The notes beneath the pieces were generated by a model that saw nothing but the letters and a program-made list of their open reading frames with translations, had not been told where the DNA came from and made no database searches. Below, one piece after another: positions 41,604 through 51,947 of a stretch of 64,000 nt of DNA (positions are counted from its first letter, which is position 1; each line of letters opens with the position of its first letter). The stretch covers positions 2,545,346 to 2,609,345 of the forward strand of contig AP018269.1 in NCBI GenBank assembly GCA_003994795.1. The letters run 5' to 3'. The position numbers and the translations under genes were made by a program. The stretch comes from Cylindrospermum sp. NIES-4074. GTDB taxonomy: Bacteria; Cyanobacteriota; Cyanobacteriia; Cyanobacteriales; Nostocaceae.

Positions 41604-42044
41604 TGGTTTGACCATAAAAAACTCCTCTGGTACCGGAAAAGGAGACTCGATTTGATAATTAACTGATGGCTCAAACCCAAAGCGAGAATAGAAATGAGGA
41701 TGACCCAATACAATAACTATAGCTTCACCTCTAGCCTCCGCTATTTCTAACCCTGCTTTTACCAATGCGCTGCCAATTAGACGTTTTTGAAACTGAGGAA
41801 GAACCGCCATCGGTGCTAAACCAAGAACCTGTAATGTTTCTTCACCCACCAAATTAATATAACTGAAGAGAATATGACCAACTACCACACCATCAATTTC
41901 TGCAACTAAAGAAAGTTCGGGAATATAGCAGTCAGAATGGCGAATTGCTTCTACAAGTTTAGCTTCATTCTCCTGTCCAAAGGCTAGTATATTCACTTCA
42001 GCTATTGCTGGATAGTCTGCCAAAGTTTCACAGCGGATATTCAT
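41538..42044 (-). CDS. GNAT family N-acetyltransferase
   Basis: 168 residues. The GNAT fold is visible: the substrate-side start MNIRCETLADYPAIAEVNIL, strand pair LSLVAEIDGVVVGHILFSYI, the acetyl-CoA loop LPQFQKRLIGSALVKAGLEI (Q-x-x-R/K-x-G-x-G variant, about 98-117) and VIVLGHPHFYSRFGFEPSVN. The pattern GHPxFYxRFGF is typical of the YhbS-like acetyltransferases. Substrate unknown. It ends inside a 72-bp tandem duplication, so the C-terminal DGV may have been created by it. Monocistronic on the minus strand. Confidence 0.88.
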   Translation of the reverse strand: MNIRCETLADYPAIAEVNILAFGQENEAKLVEAIRHSDCYIPELSLVAEIDGVVVGHILFSYINLVGEETLQVLGLAPMAVLPQFQKRLIGSALVKAGLEIAEARGEAIVIVLGHPHFYSRFGFEPSVNYQIESPFPVPEEFFMVKPLPSYHEKYRGKVVYPRAFDGV

Positions 42045-42090
42045 GATTTCAAACTTAATTCCCTAAAAAAATATAAAATCCCCAAATCAA

Positions 42091-42981
42091 ATGGTTGAAA
42101 TTCCCATAATTGACTTATCTACCTTCACTAATGGTAACGCAACAACTCGCCAAACAGTAGTTAAACAAATATATCAGGCTTGCCATGAAATCGGCTTTAT
42201 GTACTTGCAAAATCCGGGAATATCTCCAGATTTAATTGACCAAATATTTATCCAAAGCAAATCTTTCTTCAATTTACCTTTAGAACTCAAACAACAGCAA
42301 GCCTGGAGTGATGAATACAGTAATACAGGTTACGTTGGTATGGAGAGAGAACGCCTTGACCCTAATAAACCAGGAGACTTAAAAGAAGCATTTAATATAG
42401 ATAAGGACAAATCAGCACAAAACCCTCATATTCTCGCCTTTTATGATGCTTGTACGGAATTAGCTAACACAGTTTTAGAAGGTCTTGCTTTAGCATTAGA
42501 ATTACCAGCAGATTTTTTCACTACCAGACACAATCAACAAAATCACACTTTGCGACTGCTGCACTATCCCCCGTTGCAGACATCACCCAAACCCGGACAG
42601 GTTCGTGCTGGTGAACATTCTGATTATGGCAGTATCACGTTACTCTTTCAAGATGAAATTGGCGGGTTAGAAGTGCAAACCGTAGAGGGAAAATGGATTG
42701 CAGCTGCGGCTATTCCTGGTACGGTAGTAGTTAATACTGGGGATTTAATGCAGCGCTGGACAAATCATGTGTTTTGCTCAACTAAACATCGGGTAATGCT
42801 TCCCAGTGATAGTAGAGTGAAACATTCCCGATATTCTGTGGCTTTTTTCTGTCATCCCAATGATGAGATAGAAATAGCTTGTCTAGAGAGTTGCCAAAAA
42901 GAGCGCATCCCTATTTATGCCCCTATCTTAGCGGGAGAATATCTGTTGAGCCGTTTACAAACAACATACTCAACCCCATAG
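42091..42981 (+). CDS. Isopenicillin N synthase-like Fe(II) dioxygenase
   Basis: 296 residues of the non-haem Fe(II)/2-oxoglutarate dioxygenase superfamily (IPNS-like). N-terminal DIOX_N part (IDLSTFTNGNATTRQTVVKQ), then the jelly-roll with iron ligands His and Asp in GEHSDYGSITLLFQDE, distal His in HVFCSTKHRVMLPSD, and the 2-oxoglutarate-binding Arg-x-Ser in RYSVAFF. Substrate unknown; bacterial relatives are often secondary-metabolism hydroxylases. It diverges from the GNAT gene by 46 bases and converges on the giant kinase. Confidence 0.93.
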   Translation: MVEIPIIDLSTFTNGNATTRQTVVKQIYQACHEIGFMYLQNPGISPDLIDQIFIQSKSFFNLPLELKQQQAWSDEYSNTGYVGMERERLDPNKPGDLKEAFNIDKDKSAQNPHILAFYDACTELANTVLEGLALALELPADFFTTRHNQQNHTLRLLHYPPLQTSPKPGQVRAGEHSDYGSITLLFQDEIGGLEVQTVEGKWIAAAAIPGTVVVNTGDLMQRWTNHVFCSTKHRVMLPSDSRVKHSRYSVAFFCHPNDEIEIACLESCQKERIPIYAPILAGEYLLSRLQTTYSTP

Positions 42982-42985
42982 GCTT

Positions 42986-43018
42986 AAACTCTCCACCTGT
43001 AAAACAAGCGGAGAGTTT
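42986..43018. terminator. Bidirectional terminator between dioxygenase and giant kinase
   Basis: AAACTCTCC-(15 bases)-GGAGAGTTT: 9-bp stem with A and T runs on both flanks. It serves the convergent genes on either side. Confidence 0.7.
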
Positions 43019-43037
43019 ATCTTAGCCTCTAAAGTGT

Positions 43038-46000
43038 CTACAAAGGAATCTGAATCACAAAATCTGCACCTTGACCTGGTGAAGAAATACACTGCAACAT
43101 ACCACCATGTTTCTCGGTCACAATTTGATAACTAATTGAGAGTCCTAATCCAGTTCCCTTACCTTCTGGTTTAGTGGTAAAGAAAGCATCAAAGAGTTTT
43201 TGTCGTGTTTCCTCCGACATCCCAGGCCCATTATCAGCAATGTGAATCATCAAGTGATTGTCCACAATTTCCGTGCGAATAGTAATCACATTGGGATTCT
43301 TCTCAATTTCAGCAAATGCCTTACCTTGATTAGATTCTTCCAACGCATCAATAGCATTTGCCAACAAATTCATAAATACCTGGTTCATTTGCCCAGGAAA
43401 GCAAGCTACAGGTGATAGCTTGCCATACTCTTTGATCACTTGAATGGCGGGACGAGTCGGGCTAGCTTTCAAGCGATGCTGTAGAATCATCAAGGTAGTT
43501 TCGATACCTTCATGAATATCTACAGCTTTTTTGTCTGCACTATCAGTACGTGAAAAGTTACGCAGAGACATCATAATGCCACGAATGCGATCGGTTCCCA
43601 GTTTCATGGAGGAAATCATCTTCGGTAGGTCTTGTAGCAAGAACTCCAGATCAATAGCCTCAATTTCATCAGCAATTTCTACCGGTGGGGAAGGTAAGTA
43701 CTTCTGGTACAGCTCAAGCAGATTAATCAGGTCTTCAACATACTGGTTAACGTGGGATAAATTGCCAGAAATGAAGCTGACGGGATTATTGACTTCATGG
43801 GCCACCCCAGCAACTAATTGTCCTAGAGAGGAGATTTTTTCAGTTTGCACTAATTGTGCTTGGGTCTGTTGGAGTTGTTGGAAAGATTGTTGTAACTGCT
43901 GGGATCTTTCTTGTTCTCGTGCATAGAGGCGGGCATTTTCGATCGCGATCGCCGCTTGGGAAGTCAGCAGCCTCAGAATTTCCAGACGATTGCTCGTAAA
44001 TGCCCCATTGGTCAGGTTATTTTCCAGGTAGAAAATACCTGTGAATTTACCCTGGTAGAAAATAGGAGCGCAGACAACAGATTTGGGCTGATGGTGTTTG
44101 ATGTATGGGTCTTCTCTAAAGAGAGCCTCAGAACTGGCATCACTTATTACCAAAGTTTGCTGAGTTCTAGCAACGTAATTAATCAGAGTTATGGGTATAT
44201 CGTCGCTTGTTTCTACTGGTGTTGATTGTAGAACAACAGAAGAAGCGTGCTGATCAGTGTGAATCACTTCGATGAACAGTTGTTTCTCTTTTTCTAGAAT
44301 CAGACAACCCTTTTGGGCCGCAGCATTTTCCAGGATGATAGCCAGCAGTTTACCCAGCAGTTTATCTAAAACAATTTCGCTGCTAATTGCCTGGGAAAGT
44401 TTCATCACTGTAGCCAAGTCCAGCATTTTAGTGCTGTTGGTTGCGCTTCCCGTGGCGGTAGTAGTTATACTTCTGGTAATTGTCTTACCCATATAAAATT
44501 CAGGCTCTATAACCTTTTCTCTGCGGATAATTAAATTAGGATGGCGTTCCTCTAAGTCTTGCACTTTAGCAAAGGCTCCCCAGCGAATGTAGCTATAATA
44601 AGCGTCGGTCATGTAAGTTTTAGCAATGTTTCCTTTGCCCAATTTCAGGTAGAACTCTGCTGCTAGTTCATTGGCCAAGGCAACTTCTTGGATGTAACCA
44701 TTTTCCGCTGCTCCTGAAATTGCGCGATCATAAAAATTCATCGCTTGCACATCCTGCCCCAACACTCTAGCTTTTTCTGCCTCCACTAGCTCATATTTAT
44801 GTTGGAAGTTACATGGAGCATGGTAAGCCCATTGTTTCATTTTCTTTTGATTCGCTGCTACTTGTTTGAGATATTTCTTTCGTTCAGAGTTTGAGGCGTT
44901 ATTAAACTGCGCTATAAGGGCTAAGGAATAGTAAAAATTACTGACAGAATAAAGTAAGAATCCCGGACTACTCTCCTGATATTTTTCTATTATGCGGGCG
45001 CTTTGAATGGCATTTTCGTAATTATGAAAGCAATAATTGAGAATAGTTTTGCAACAGTACACAGTACTTAACCAAGAATAATTATTGCCTAAAGAAACCA
45101 TCATATCTGCTTCATTAAATGCTACACCTGCTAAAGCGGATTTTGCTGATGAATTTCCCTGTAAATTTAAAACTTTTTGTCTGATTGCACTTATGGCTAA
45201 AGCCCCTGCTTCTAATTTTAAACTCCGCATTAACTCAACATACTTATCTAATTTTTGCTCTACTAACTCCAAATTTTCTCCACTGAAAAATAAATTGGCG
45301 CTTAAGTTCCAAACGTTAGCATTAGCAAATTGTATATCTCCAGTTTCTAGCCCACTGTACATTCCTTCTAATAGAGGTGCAATCGTGTCTTTGATAGGAT
45401 CTTTAAAGTGCCGAATTGTGGCGTTGAACATAAAATAAACTTTAGATTTGACTGAGCTAACATTCATCCTTTCTAGAACTGAAATTCCCAACAAACCAAA
45501 TCTATATCCTGCTTCTATATCACCAAATTTGTCACAAAGCATTGCACCATAAGCACTATAACCAAACGCGGCCGTGGCAGAGTTGCCATATTTAACAGAT
45601 AGCCTTACCATCGCCAACATAATTAGTGGAAAATGCAAAGAGCCTGCCTGAGAAGCAACAGGAGCGACAAGCATCAAGATTTGCATAGCTGCCAGTTTAT
45701 AGGGGTCAGTCATTCGTGGCCAAGCAGATAAATCTTCAATGCGTTTTCCCGCTAAGGTTAATTTTGTCTGTACCACAGTTGCTAAGACATCCAGCATAGT
45801 GGGTTTATTTGGCAGTTGCATTCCCAGTAATTTTAGAACTTGTACACCAATATCCAATGCTTCTGACACAAAATTTTGTCCCATATAAGACTGGATTTGA
45901 ATATCGTATACTCTCACCTTATGTAAAATATTATTAGCTTGTTGTAAAGTGAAATTTATTAGGTGATTAGATCTATCAAAATTGCCATTTAAATACTCCG

Positions 46001-48428
46001 CCTCTGCTATCTCTATATACAGATTTAGAGTTATCTCATAGTGACTCTGCCAACTATCTGCTGCTAACAGTCCCAAACCCACATTCAAATACCTGATAGC
46101 CGCTTCATAAGCATTGGATATCTTAGCTTTTTTGCCAGCAATGAGATTCAGTTTAGCTAGCTCATCTTTGTCAGCTTGTTTCACAAGCAGTTCCACACCA
46201 ATATTTAGCTGGTTAACAATATCTAAAATATTTTCTGCTAGTACTTCAGAAGGTGTTTGTTTTAGAAGTAGCTGACCTATTTTTAGGTGAGTTATCTTTT
46301 GCTGATCTCTAGGAATAAGTGAATAGGCAGCTTGCTGTACTCGGTCATGTAAAAACTTATAGCCCACTCGTTTAGTATCGAATGTAATATTAACCGCTTC
46401 TTCCTGATTAAAGACTAGAGGAATTCGGTAAGCCTCACTCAAAGGTAAAATTAACCCTGCTTGTAAGGCTGAATAAAGCTCATTAGCAGTAGTTGCCGAT
46501 GAATGTTCATTCACAACTGACAGCACATCTAGATTGAATCTATCCCCGATACAGGCTGCTAATTTTAAGATATTTTGAGTGGCTTCTGGTAACTTTTGAA
46601 TCCGACTAGCTACCAATTCCACTATACTCTTATCAGTTATGCCAATCGCTTGAATTTCCTCAATACTCCACTGCCATGAGGCAGTAATAAAGTCAAATAT
46701 TAGCAGGTTTTCTTGATGAAGTGCCTGAAGTAGTTGCGTCAAGAAAAATGGATTACCACCTGTTTTATTAAAGATTAATTCAGCTAGTCCATAGCTTTGT
46801 TCTGTGTTGTCGTGTAATGTTTCATTAAGTAACTGACTTACATTAGTTATTGTTAAGGGTTCCAAGACCATGTTATTTACAATGATGCCAGTCTTCTCAA
46901 TCTCTTCTATTGTCTGAATTAATATATGCCCACTAGAGACTTCATTATCTCTGTATGCACCAATTAATAGCAGATATTTACTATCAGAGTCAGTAATCAA
47001 CAGTTGCATTAACTTCAATGTGGCAGAGTCTGCCCATTGCAAGTCATCTAAAAAGATGACTAATGGATGCTCTTTTTGAGCAAAGACTCGCGTAAATTCA
47101 GAAAAAAGGCGATTGAAGCGGTTTTGGGATTCAATTGCGCCTATTTGTGGTATTTTTGGCTGAGTTCCTATGATTAATTCTACTTCGGGAATCACATCAA
47201 TAATGACTTGCCCATTTGACCCAACGGTGTTGAGTATTTTGCTTTTCCATATTTCAATTTGGGCTGTACTTTCAGTGAGTAACTGTTGCATCAAGGAGCT
47301 AAAAGCCTGAATCAGCGACACATAAGGAATATTCCGCTGGAATTGGTCAAATTTACCACTGATAAAGTAACCCTTAGCACGGGTGATAGGTTTATTAACT
47401 TCGTGGACTATCGATGATTTTCCAATTCCTGAATAACCAGAAACTAGCATTAGTTCAGTGCTTCCCTGGCTAACACGCTCAAAGGCTGACAAGAGTAAAT
47501 TAACCTGGTTTTCTCTGCCATAAAGCTTTTGAGGGATGAGCAATTGACTGAGAACATCTAAGCGTCCTGGTGTAAACTCAGTAATCTCACCTGTGGTTTT
47601 TAAATGGGTTTGACAGATTTCTAAGTCGGCTAATAATCCGGCTGCACTCTGATATCTATCTTCAGCATTTTTCGCCATCAGTTTTTTAACAATAGAGCAG
47701 ATAGCTGCTGGCACATCTGGCTTCAATTTCTCAATTGTGATAGGTTGTTTGGCAAGATGGTAGTGAACTAACTCTAGGGGGTCATTGCTTTGAAAAGGTA
47801 ATTGACCTGTTAACATTTCATAGAAGGTGACACCTAAAGAGTAAAAATCGCTCCGATAATCAACAGGTCGATTCATCCTCCCGGTTTGTTCGGGGGACAT
47901 GTAGGCTAGAGTGCCTTCCAGTTGATTTGGGTTAACGAGTTGTGGTGTTTCTTTATAAAGGCGTGTAGAAATGCTGAAGTCGGTCAGCTTCACCTCTCCT
48001 GAAAGCGGGTTGATGATGATGTTGGCAGGCTTAATGTCTTTGTGAATAATACGATTATTATGTAGTGACACCAAAGCTTGCGCTAGTTGCATGGCAATAC
48101 TTAAAAATGTAGCTATCTCCAATTTCTGAGCAAAGAGCAATTCCTTGAGGGAATGTCCACCGAAGTCTTCACATACCAGCGCCAAACGATTTTGATGGGT
48201 TTCAAGTCTCAATACTTTGACTATGCCCTGTATATCAAGACTTTCCGTCATTTTATATTCGTGCTTGAGACGGGCAATATCTTCGAGGGTAGGATAGTCT
48301 GCTTTGAGGACTTTGAGGATGACGGGTTGAGCTTCAGGTTGCGCTGTGCCCCGATAGACAATAGTGTTAATGCCCTCGTGGATGATTTCGGTCAGGTCAT
48401 AACCGGGAATTATAGAGGATGCGAGCAT
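43038..48428 (-). CDS. Giant Ser/Thr kinase-ATPase-GAF-histidine kinase
   Basis: 1796 residues, a trifunctional signalling protein typical of filamentous cyanobacteria. In order: eukaryotic-like kinase domain (about 8-270), with [15 protein letters not shown] catalytic loop (HKD instead of HRD) and LTDFSIS instead of DFG, so its kinase activity may be weak. An AAA ATPase of the signal-transduction class follows (Walker [10 protein letters not shown] near 332). Then a long helical TPR-like region, a GAF domain (about 1345-1490), a coiled coil ([20 protein letters not shown]) and a histidine kinase. The kinase has the H-box [14 protein letters not shown] (about 1541), [20 protein letters not shown] and [11 protein letters not shown]. 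It lacks membrane segments. A paralogue lies at 60229-64000. No cognate response regulator is adjacent. Confidence 0.95.
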   Translation of the reverse strand: MLASSIIPGYDLTEIIHEGINTIVYRGTAQPEAQPVILKVLKADYPTLEDIARLKHEYKMTESLDIQGIVKVLRLETHQNRLALVCEDFGGHSLKELLFAQKLEIATFLSIAMQLAQALVSLHNNRIIHKDIKPANIIINPLSGEVKLTDFSISTRLYKETPQLVNPNQLEGTLAYMSPEQTGRMNRPVDYRSDFYSLGVTFYEMLTGQLPFQSNDPLELVHYHLAKQPITIEKLKPDVPAAICSIVKKLMAKNAEDRYQSAAGLLADLEICQTHLKTTGEITEFTPGRLDVLSQLLIPQKLYGRENQVNLLLSAFERVSQGSTELMLVSGYSGIGKSSIVHEVNKPITRAKGYFISGKFDQFQRNIPYVSLIQAFSSLMQQLLTESTAQIEIWKSKILNTVGSNGQVIIDVIPEVELIIGTQPKIPQIGAIESQNRFNRLFSEFTRVFAQKEHPLVIFLDDLQWADSATLKLMQLLITDSDSKYLLLIGAYRDNEVSSGHILIQTIEEIEKTGIIVNNMVLEPLTITNVSQLLNETLHDNTEQSYGLAELIFNKTGGNPFFLTQLLQALHQENLLIFDFITASWQWSIEEIQAIGITDKSIVELVASRIQKLPEATQNILKLAACIGDRFNLDVLSVVNEHSSATTANELYSALQAGLILPLSEAYRIPLVFNQEEAVNITFDTKRVGYKFLHDRVQQAAYSLIPRDQQKITHLKIGQLLLKQTPSEVLAENILDIVNQLNIGVELLVKQADKDELAKLNLIAGKKAKISNAYEAAIRYLNVGLGLLAADSWQSHYEITLNLYIEIAEAEYLNGNFDRSNHLINFTLQQANNILHKVRVYDIQIQSYMGQNFVSEALDIGVQVLKLLGMQLPNKPTMLDVLATVVQTKLTLAGKRIEDLSAWPRMTDPYKLAAMQILMLVAPVASQAGSLHFPLIMLAMVRLSVKYGNSATAAFGYSAYGAMLCDKFGDIEAGYRFGLLGISVLERMNVSSVKSKVYFMFNATIRHFKDPIKDTIAPLLEGMYSGLETGDIQFANANVWNLSANLFFSGENLELVEQKLDKYVELMRSLKLEAGALAISAIRQKVLNLQGNSSAKSALAGVAFNEADMMVSLGNNYSWLSTVYCCKTILNYCFHNYENAIQSARIIEKYQESSPGFLLYSVSNFYYSLALIAQFNNASNSERKKYLKQVAANQKKMKQWAYHAPCNFQHKYELVEAEKARVLGQDVQAMNFYDRAISGAAENGYIQEVALANELAAEFYLKLGKGNIAKTYMTDAYYSYIRWGAFAKVQDLEERHPNLIIRREKVIEPEFYMGKTITRSITTTATGSATNSTKMLDLATVMKLSQAISSEIVLDKLLGKLLAIILENAAAQKGCLILEKEKQLFIEVIHTDQHASSVVLQSTPVETSDDIPITLINYVARTQQTLVISDASSEALFREDPYIKHHQPKSVVCAPIFYQGKFTGIFYLENNLTNGAFTSNRLEILRLLTSQAAIAIENARLYAREQERSQQLQQSFQQLQQTQAQLVQTEKISSLGQLVAGVAHEVNNPVSFISGNLSHVNQYVEDLINLLELYQKYLPSPPVEIADEIEAIDLEFLLQDLPKMISSMKLGTDRIRGIMMSLRNFSRTDSADKKAVDIHEGIETTLMILQHRLKASPTRPAIQVIKEYGKLSPVACFPGQMNQVFMNLLANAIDALEESNQGKAFAEIEKNPNVITIRTEIVDNHLMIHIADNGPGMSEETRQKLFDAFFTTKPEGKGTGLGLSISYQIVTEKHGGMLQCISSPGQGADFVIQIPL

Positions 48429-48700
48429 TGCGAAATCTTACCAGGATATAAAGTGTACTACATCTAGAGTTCCCGCTTCTGCACTTTTTCAAACAACTAA
48501 AGTTCATTATTTCAACAACGCACTTGGGATCTCTTTGTAGATCCTTATCCAGACAGCGCTATCTTCCAGTAGTAGCCTCATGCATCTAAGGCAAATGCGT
48601 AAGCTACATATGCATCAATAAATCTTTTTGTCAAGACAATTTTAGATACTCTTTCACTGCACATAGTAGGCTTTTTGGTCTTGGTCTACTGATATTTAAA

Positions 48701-49783
48701 TTAGCTTAAGTGTTGATTGATATGTTTACTCAGATGTATCATGGCATTTGAGGTAAGAGCAGTAATGTAGTTTAATGTTTCTAAATGATAGCCGCCACTG
48801 CCTTTTTCTCTGATATGATTTTCAGCAATATAAGCTTCGTCTACAACTTTTATATGTGGCTTACGAAATTTAATTAATATATGAAATAGTTTCATCAAGG
48901 CATTAGCTCCGTCCAGAATAGTATTATTAGCTGCTGGAGCGGTTTTTAATTCTCTGCAAACTTTAGTTAGCAGAGAAGGCTGGGCTTCAAATTCTGTATA
49001 GAGTTTACGGAATTTAGGAAGGCAATATGGTAGCAATGCTTGCCTAAATTCCAAATATGGTTCTTCCATACACTCTGCACTCCAGAGCAGATGGTCGAAA
49101 ATAAAAAGGGGCATTTCTACGGCTCCTGGTCCAAGAAACTCCTTACCTTGCACAATAATCGGATCAAAATAAGCGCGTAATTCTTCTGCGAATATTTTGC
49201 GTGACACTTTTTTGATGGCATAAACAATTGCTTCTACCATTCCAGTCAAGTTTTCCTCACACTGTCTGCATTGTAAGACAAATTCAGGAGTATCTATAGG
49301 AATTGTATGTAAACTACTCAAATCATAAATTGCACATTCTAACCTGGGTATGGCTATTTTTCCGCTTTCAATTAACCGAGTTTCATCTATATAAGCAGTA
49401 TGTCTCCGTCCCCTTTCTCCTTGAGGATTCCAAAGGCAGTAATGCATCAGGGTGTCTCTAGGTACCATATCTGTCATTTTTCCAAGATTGACGAAAACAG
49501 GCTCCAATGAAGGAACTGCCTCAACGGGTTCAATACCATGTTTTTTGAGAGAACCTGCGAATATACCAATATCTCTGACAACTGCTAGTGCTTGGTGAAA
49601 TGTATAATGCTTTATCTGTTCTAGTTCAGGCATTAGGATTTTGATAGTACAAATAATACTGTTAGTATCCCTTGAAGCATTCATTTCGGGCAGTTTCTTC
49701 AAAACACAATCTGCCTCTAAAGGATCTAGTGTACTAATGTATATATCGTCTTCAGTATTTCTTTGGGAAGGATGGTAAGTCAT
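48701..49783 (-). CDS. PrnB-like haem enzyme (DUF1864 family)
   Basis: 360 residues, matching the 361-residue PrnB (monodechloroaminopyrrolnitrin synthase), which rearranges 7-chlorotryptophan in pyrrolnitrin synthesis and belongs to the indoleamine dioxygenase superfamily. Resemblance to PrnB as I remember it is seen throughout: VRDIGIFAGSLKKHGIEPVE, AVPSLEPVFVNLGK, LMHYCLWNP, FLGPGAVEMPLFIFDHLLW, FRKPHIKVVDEAYI and GSGGY. The His of KPHIK (residue 310) aligns with the remembered axial haem ligand His313 of PrnB. No signal peptide. It lies 3' of a flavoprotein gene on the same strand. Substrate here is unknown; no tryptophan halogenase is near. Confidence in family is high, in reaction low. 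Confidence 0.85.
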   Translation of the reverse strand: MTYHPSQRNTEDDIYISTLDPLEADCVLKKLPEMNASRDTNSIICTIKILMPELEQIKHYTFHQALAVVRDIGIFAGSLKKHGIEPVEAVPSLEPVFVNLGKMTDMVPRDTLMHYCLWNPQGERGRRHTAYIDETRLIESGKIAIPRLECAIYDLSSLHTIPIDTPEFVLQCRQCEENLTGMVEAIVYAIKKVSRKIFAEELRAYFDPIIVQGKEFLGPGAVEMPLFIFDHLLWSAECMEEPYLEFRQALLPYCLPKFRKLYTEFEAQPSLLTKVCRELKTAPAANNTILDGANALMKLFHILIKFRKPHIKVVDEAYIAENHIREKGSGGYHLETLNYITALTSNAMIHLSKHINQHLS

Positions 49784-49950
49784 CAGAATTGTTGAATATT
49801 AAACACTAAAATTTAGCATAATATCTTTTAACATTCAACAATTTTGAGAACACGATGAGCCAGATATATCGTCTGAATAGTTGTCTAATTGAGAGCTTTT
49901 AGCAATATGCTATTCAGAACAATTTAGTTCAATTTTTCAGCAGTGTTAAT

Positions 49951-50057
49951 TATATAGGAATCCGACCAGAGTTTTCAAAGCATACTCAGACTAAAAGCCT
50001 AAGGTAGTCGGGCTTTTATCTAAAAAACTTTTCAGTAATCAAACCGAATTCCTATAT
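49951..50057. mobile_element. Short terminal-inverted-repeat element (MITE-like)
   Basis: ATATAGGAATCCG at the left end is mirrored by CGAATTCCTATAT at the right end, giving imperfect 13-14 base terminal repeats around about 80 bases. The inner hairpin TAAAAGCC ... GGGCTTTTA (49992-50018) is included. TATAGGAATTCGG-type ends recur in Nostoc-type genomes in my memory. It separates the flavoprotein gene from the PrnB-like gene. Confidence 0.6.
49992..50018 (-). terminator. Hairpin between flavoprotein and PrnB-like genes
   Basis: TAAAAGCC-(10 bases)-GGGCTTTTA with flanking A/T runs. On the minus strand it would terminate or attenuate the flavoprotein transcript before the PrnB-like gene; it is part of the terminal-inverted-repeat element. 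Confidence 0.5.
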
Positions 50058-50060
50058 GAA

Positions 50061-51947
50061 TTAACTTTTAGTTGTACTAGATAAAGCTAAAGTCTGCAAA
50101 TCTGTCAATGTTAAGACTTCCTTCTTACTGGAAAAGGACATACCTTTTTTTGCCTGAAGAGATGTAGCTAACACTTTTTCCTGAGAAGATGGGGTCAACG
50201 CTTCTAACTGTAACTTGAAAAATGCCAACAACGGTTGGATATGCACATCTTCTTTCCATTCACTGGCAATGTCCTCAATAACGTGATGTTCAGCAACCAA
50301 CTTACCTTTACGAAAACCCCGAATTATTGGATGAATAAAAGTACTATCTGATGCTTTGTGGATATCATCTTTGTGTACACGCTCTATCGCAAAAGGATCA
50401 GGATTTGAATTAGATGCATCTGTCCCAAACTCTAGAGTAACTGTGTAATATAGGTTGTGTTTACCTAAATCGCTTTCATGCACATAGTCAATAGGGAGGT
50501 CTTGATAGTATTGAGCAAATCTATCTTCACTAGAAACTATAATTAAGTCGCAGAGAAAGCCTGTCTGCTGCCATAATCCTGAACTACGATTCACTCGTTT
50601 GATAATTGTATCCACAAAGTTTTGGGGAGTAAGAGTGAGTGCATGATTTGGTAATTCTTGATCATGATACTTTTTCTCTAGAATATTGTGTAACGCTTTG
50701 ATATTGTAACGGAATCCATGAATAAATCCAGATTGCTTTTTCTTGTAATCTCGCATATGCATCAATGTGCCTACAAAATACAAGTCTTTGATATTAGTTG
50801 ATTCCCATTCGCTTGTCTGTGCTGGGAAGCGGTCATCAATGGCTAGTGAGGGTTGGCAATTTTCATCAAAAATAGAAGCATTAAATTGCCAGCCAGTACA
50901 CACGATCACGCGGTCATAAACTAAAGTTTCTTTTTCCTGATGGGCATGTGTGTAGCTGAAAGATACTAGATATTTATTATTTTCGCGTCTAATACTATCG
51001 ATTCTTGCATCGATAATCACATTCTGTGATTTCAGCTGATAGGTATCCAAAATATTATTATTGACTGCTCTTAAATTACCTACATATTTAGTTTTCCATG
51101 CCATTGAAATAGGACGCGGGCTAGCTAAATGAATAGATGCCGTTGTATCAACTAGTGCATCAGCGGTTTCAAAAGCAGAATTACCTTTACCAATGATTAA
51201 GACATTTTGATTGACAAAATCATCAGGATCTACAGATACTTCCGTGTATTTTTCGGCTAATTCAATGCCTGGTATAGATGGAATGTAGAGTTTGGTAAAA
51301 CCAGTAGCAATGATGAGACGCTGAGAGTAATAAATATTTCCCTCACTATCCATTACTTGGAATTTCCCATCCTTAGATATTTTTACAACCTTAGTGTTGT
51401 ACTTAACCTTAAGATTGAAATGTTGAGTAAAATCATGAAGATATTGCACTAAGTCATCAGCACTGGGAAAATAGCGTTTACTGTAATTTTTAAACAGCAT
51501 TTCTTCGCTATCGCTTAATAATGAATTCCAGTCCCATCTTAAGTTAACCTCTGGGTCGTTATACCCTGTATATACCTTGTTAATGGAAATCAGCTTACGG
51601 TGTCGGGGAAACTCTTTAAAGAATGTTCCTGGAGCATTTCCGGCTTCTAAAATTAGGTAACTATGATTTGATTTTTCTAAAAAATAGCCAAGTTGTACTC
51701 CAGCAGGGCCAGCACCTATAATCAAGTAGTCTAATTCTTTAGGGTTATTCATTAGTTCCTGTGGTAGCTCAAAGTTCCACTCATCTGAACAGCTCATTGC
51801 TGAAGAAGTGAAGGCTAAAAGATTAAAGTAGACTGCCCAGGCTAGTCTGTATTTTAGTTCTATATCTTTATCTTGTAGAAAATGGAAAAAAGTTAACAGA
51901 CCAAATTCTAGGTTTTTTTGTTTAACCAATGCTAGAACTTCTTTCAT
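50061..51947 (-). CDS. FOXRED2-like flavin monooxygenase with HO-like N-terminal stub
   Basis: 628 residues from the ATG at 51947, chosen because AAGGTG lies upstream and because the N-terminus MKEVLALVKQKNLEF matches that of the protein at 59418. An earlier in-frame ATG at 52004 adds 19 residues. Residues about 1-60 resemble the first helices of the haem-oxygenase-fold protein at 59418. The rest is a FOXRED2/FMO-type flavoprotein: FAD site LIIGAGPAGVQLGYFLEKS, PRHRKLISINKVYTGYNDPE, LRWDWNSLLSD, NADPH site VLIIGKGNSAFETADALV and VIVCTGWQFNASIF. Soluble, no signal. Just upstream of the PrnB-like gene. I infer N- or C-hydroxylation of an amino-acid-derived substrate. Confidence 0.87.
   Translation of the reverse strand: MKEVLALVKQKNLEFGLLTFFHFLQDKDIELKYRLAWAVYFNLLAFTSSAMSCSDEWNFELPQELMNNPKELDYLIIGAGPAGVQLGYFLEKSNHSYLILEAGNAPGTFFKEFPRHRKLISINKVYTGYNDPEVNLRWDWNSLLSDSEEMLFKNYSKRYFPSADDLVQYLHDFTQHFNLKVKYNTKVVKISKDGKFQVMDSEGNIYYSQRLIIATGFTKLYIPSIPGIELAEKYTEVSVDPDDFVNQNVLIIGKGNSAFETADALVDTTASIHLASPRPISMAWKTKYVGNLRAVNNNILDTYQLKSQNVIIDARIDSIRRENNKYLVSFSYTHAHQEKETLVYDRVIVCTGWQFNASIFDENCQPSLAIDDRFPAQTSEWESTNIKDLYFVGTLMHMRDYKKKQSGFIHGFRYNIKALHNILEKKYHDQELPNHALTLTPQNFVDTIIKRVNRSSGLWQQTGFLCDLIIVSSEDRFAQYYQDLPIDYVHESDLGKHNLYYTVTLEFGTDASNSNPDPFAIERVHKDDIHKASDSTFIHPIIRGFRKGKLVAEHHVIEDIASEWKEDVHIQPLLAFFKLQLEALTPSSQEKVLATSLQAKKGMSFSSKKEVLTLTDLQTLALSSTTKS

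Noticed and set aside
41447-41713. Minus-strand 88-codon frame with repeated segment
   Set aside because: It lies in another frame of the GNAT gene, and its apparent repeat is only the 72-bp DNA duplication read out of frame.
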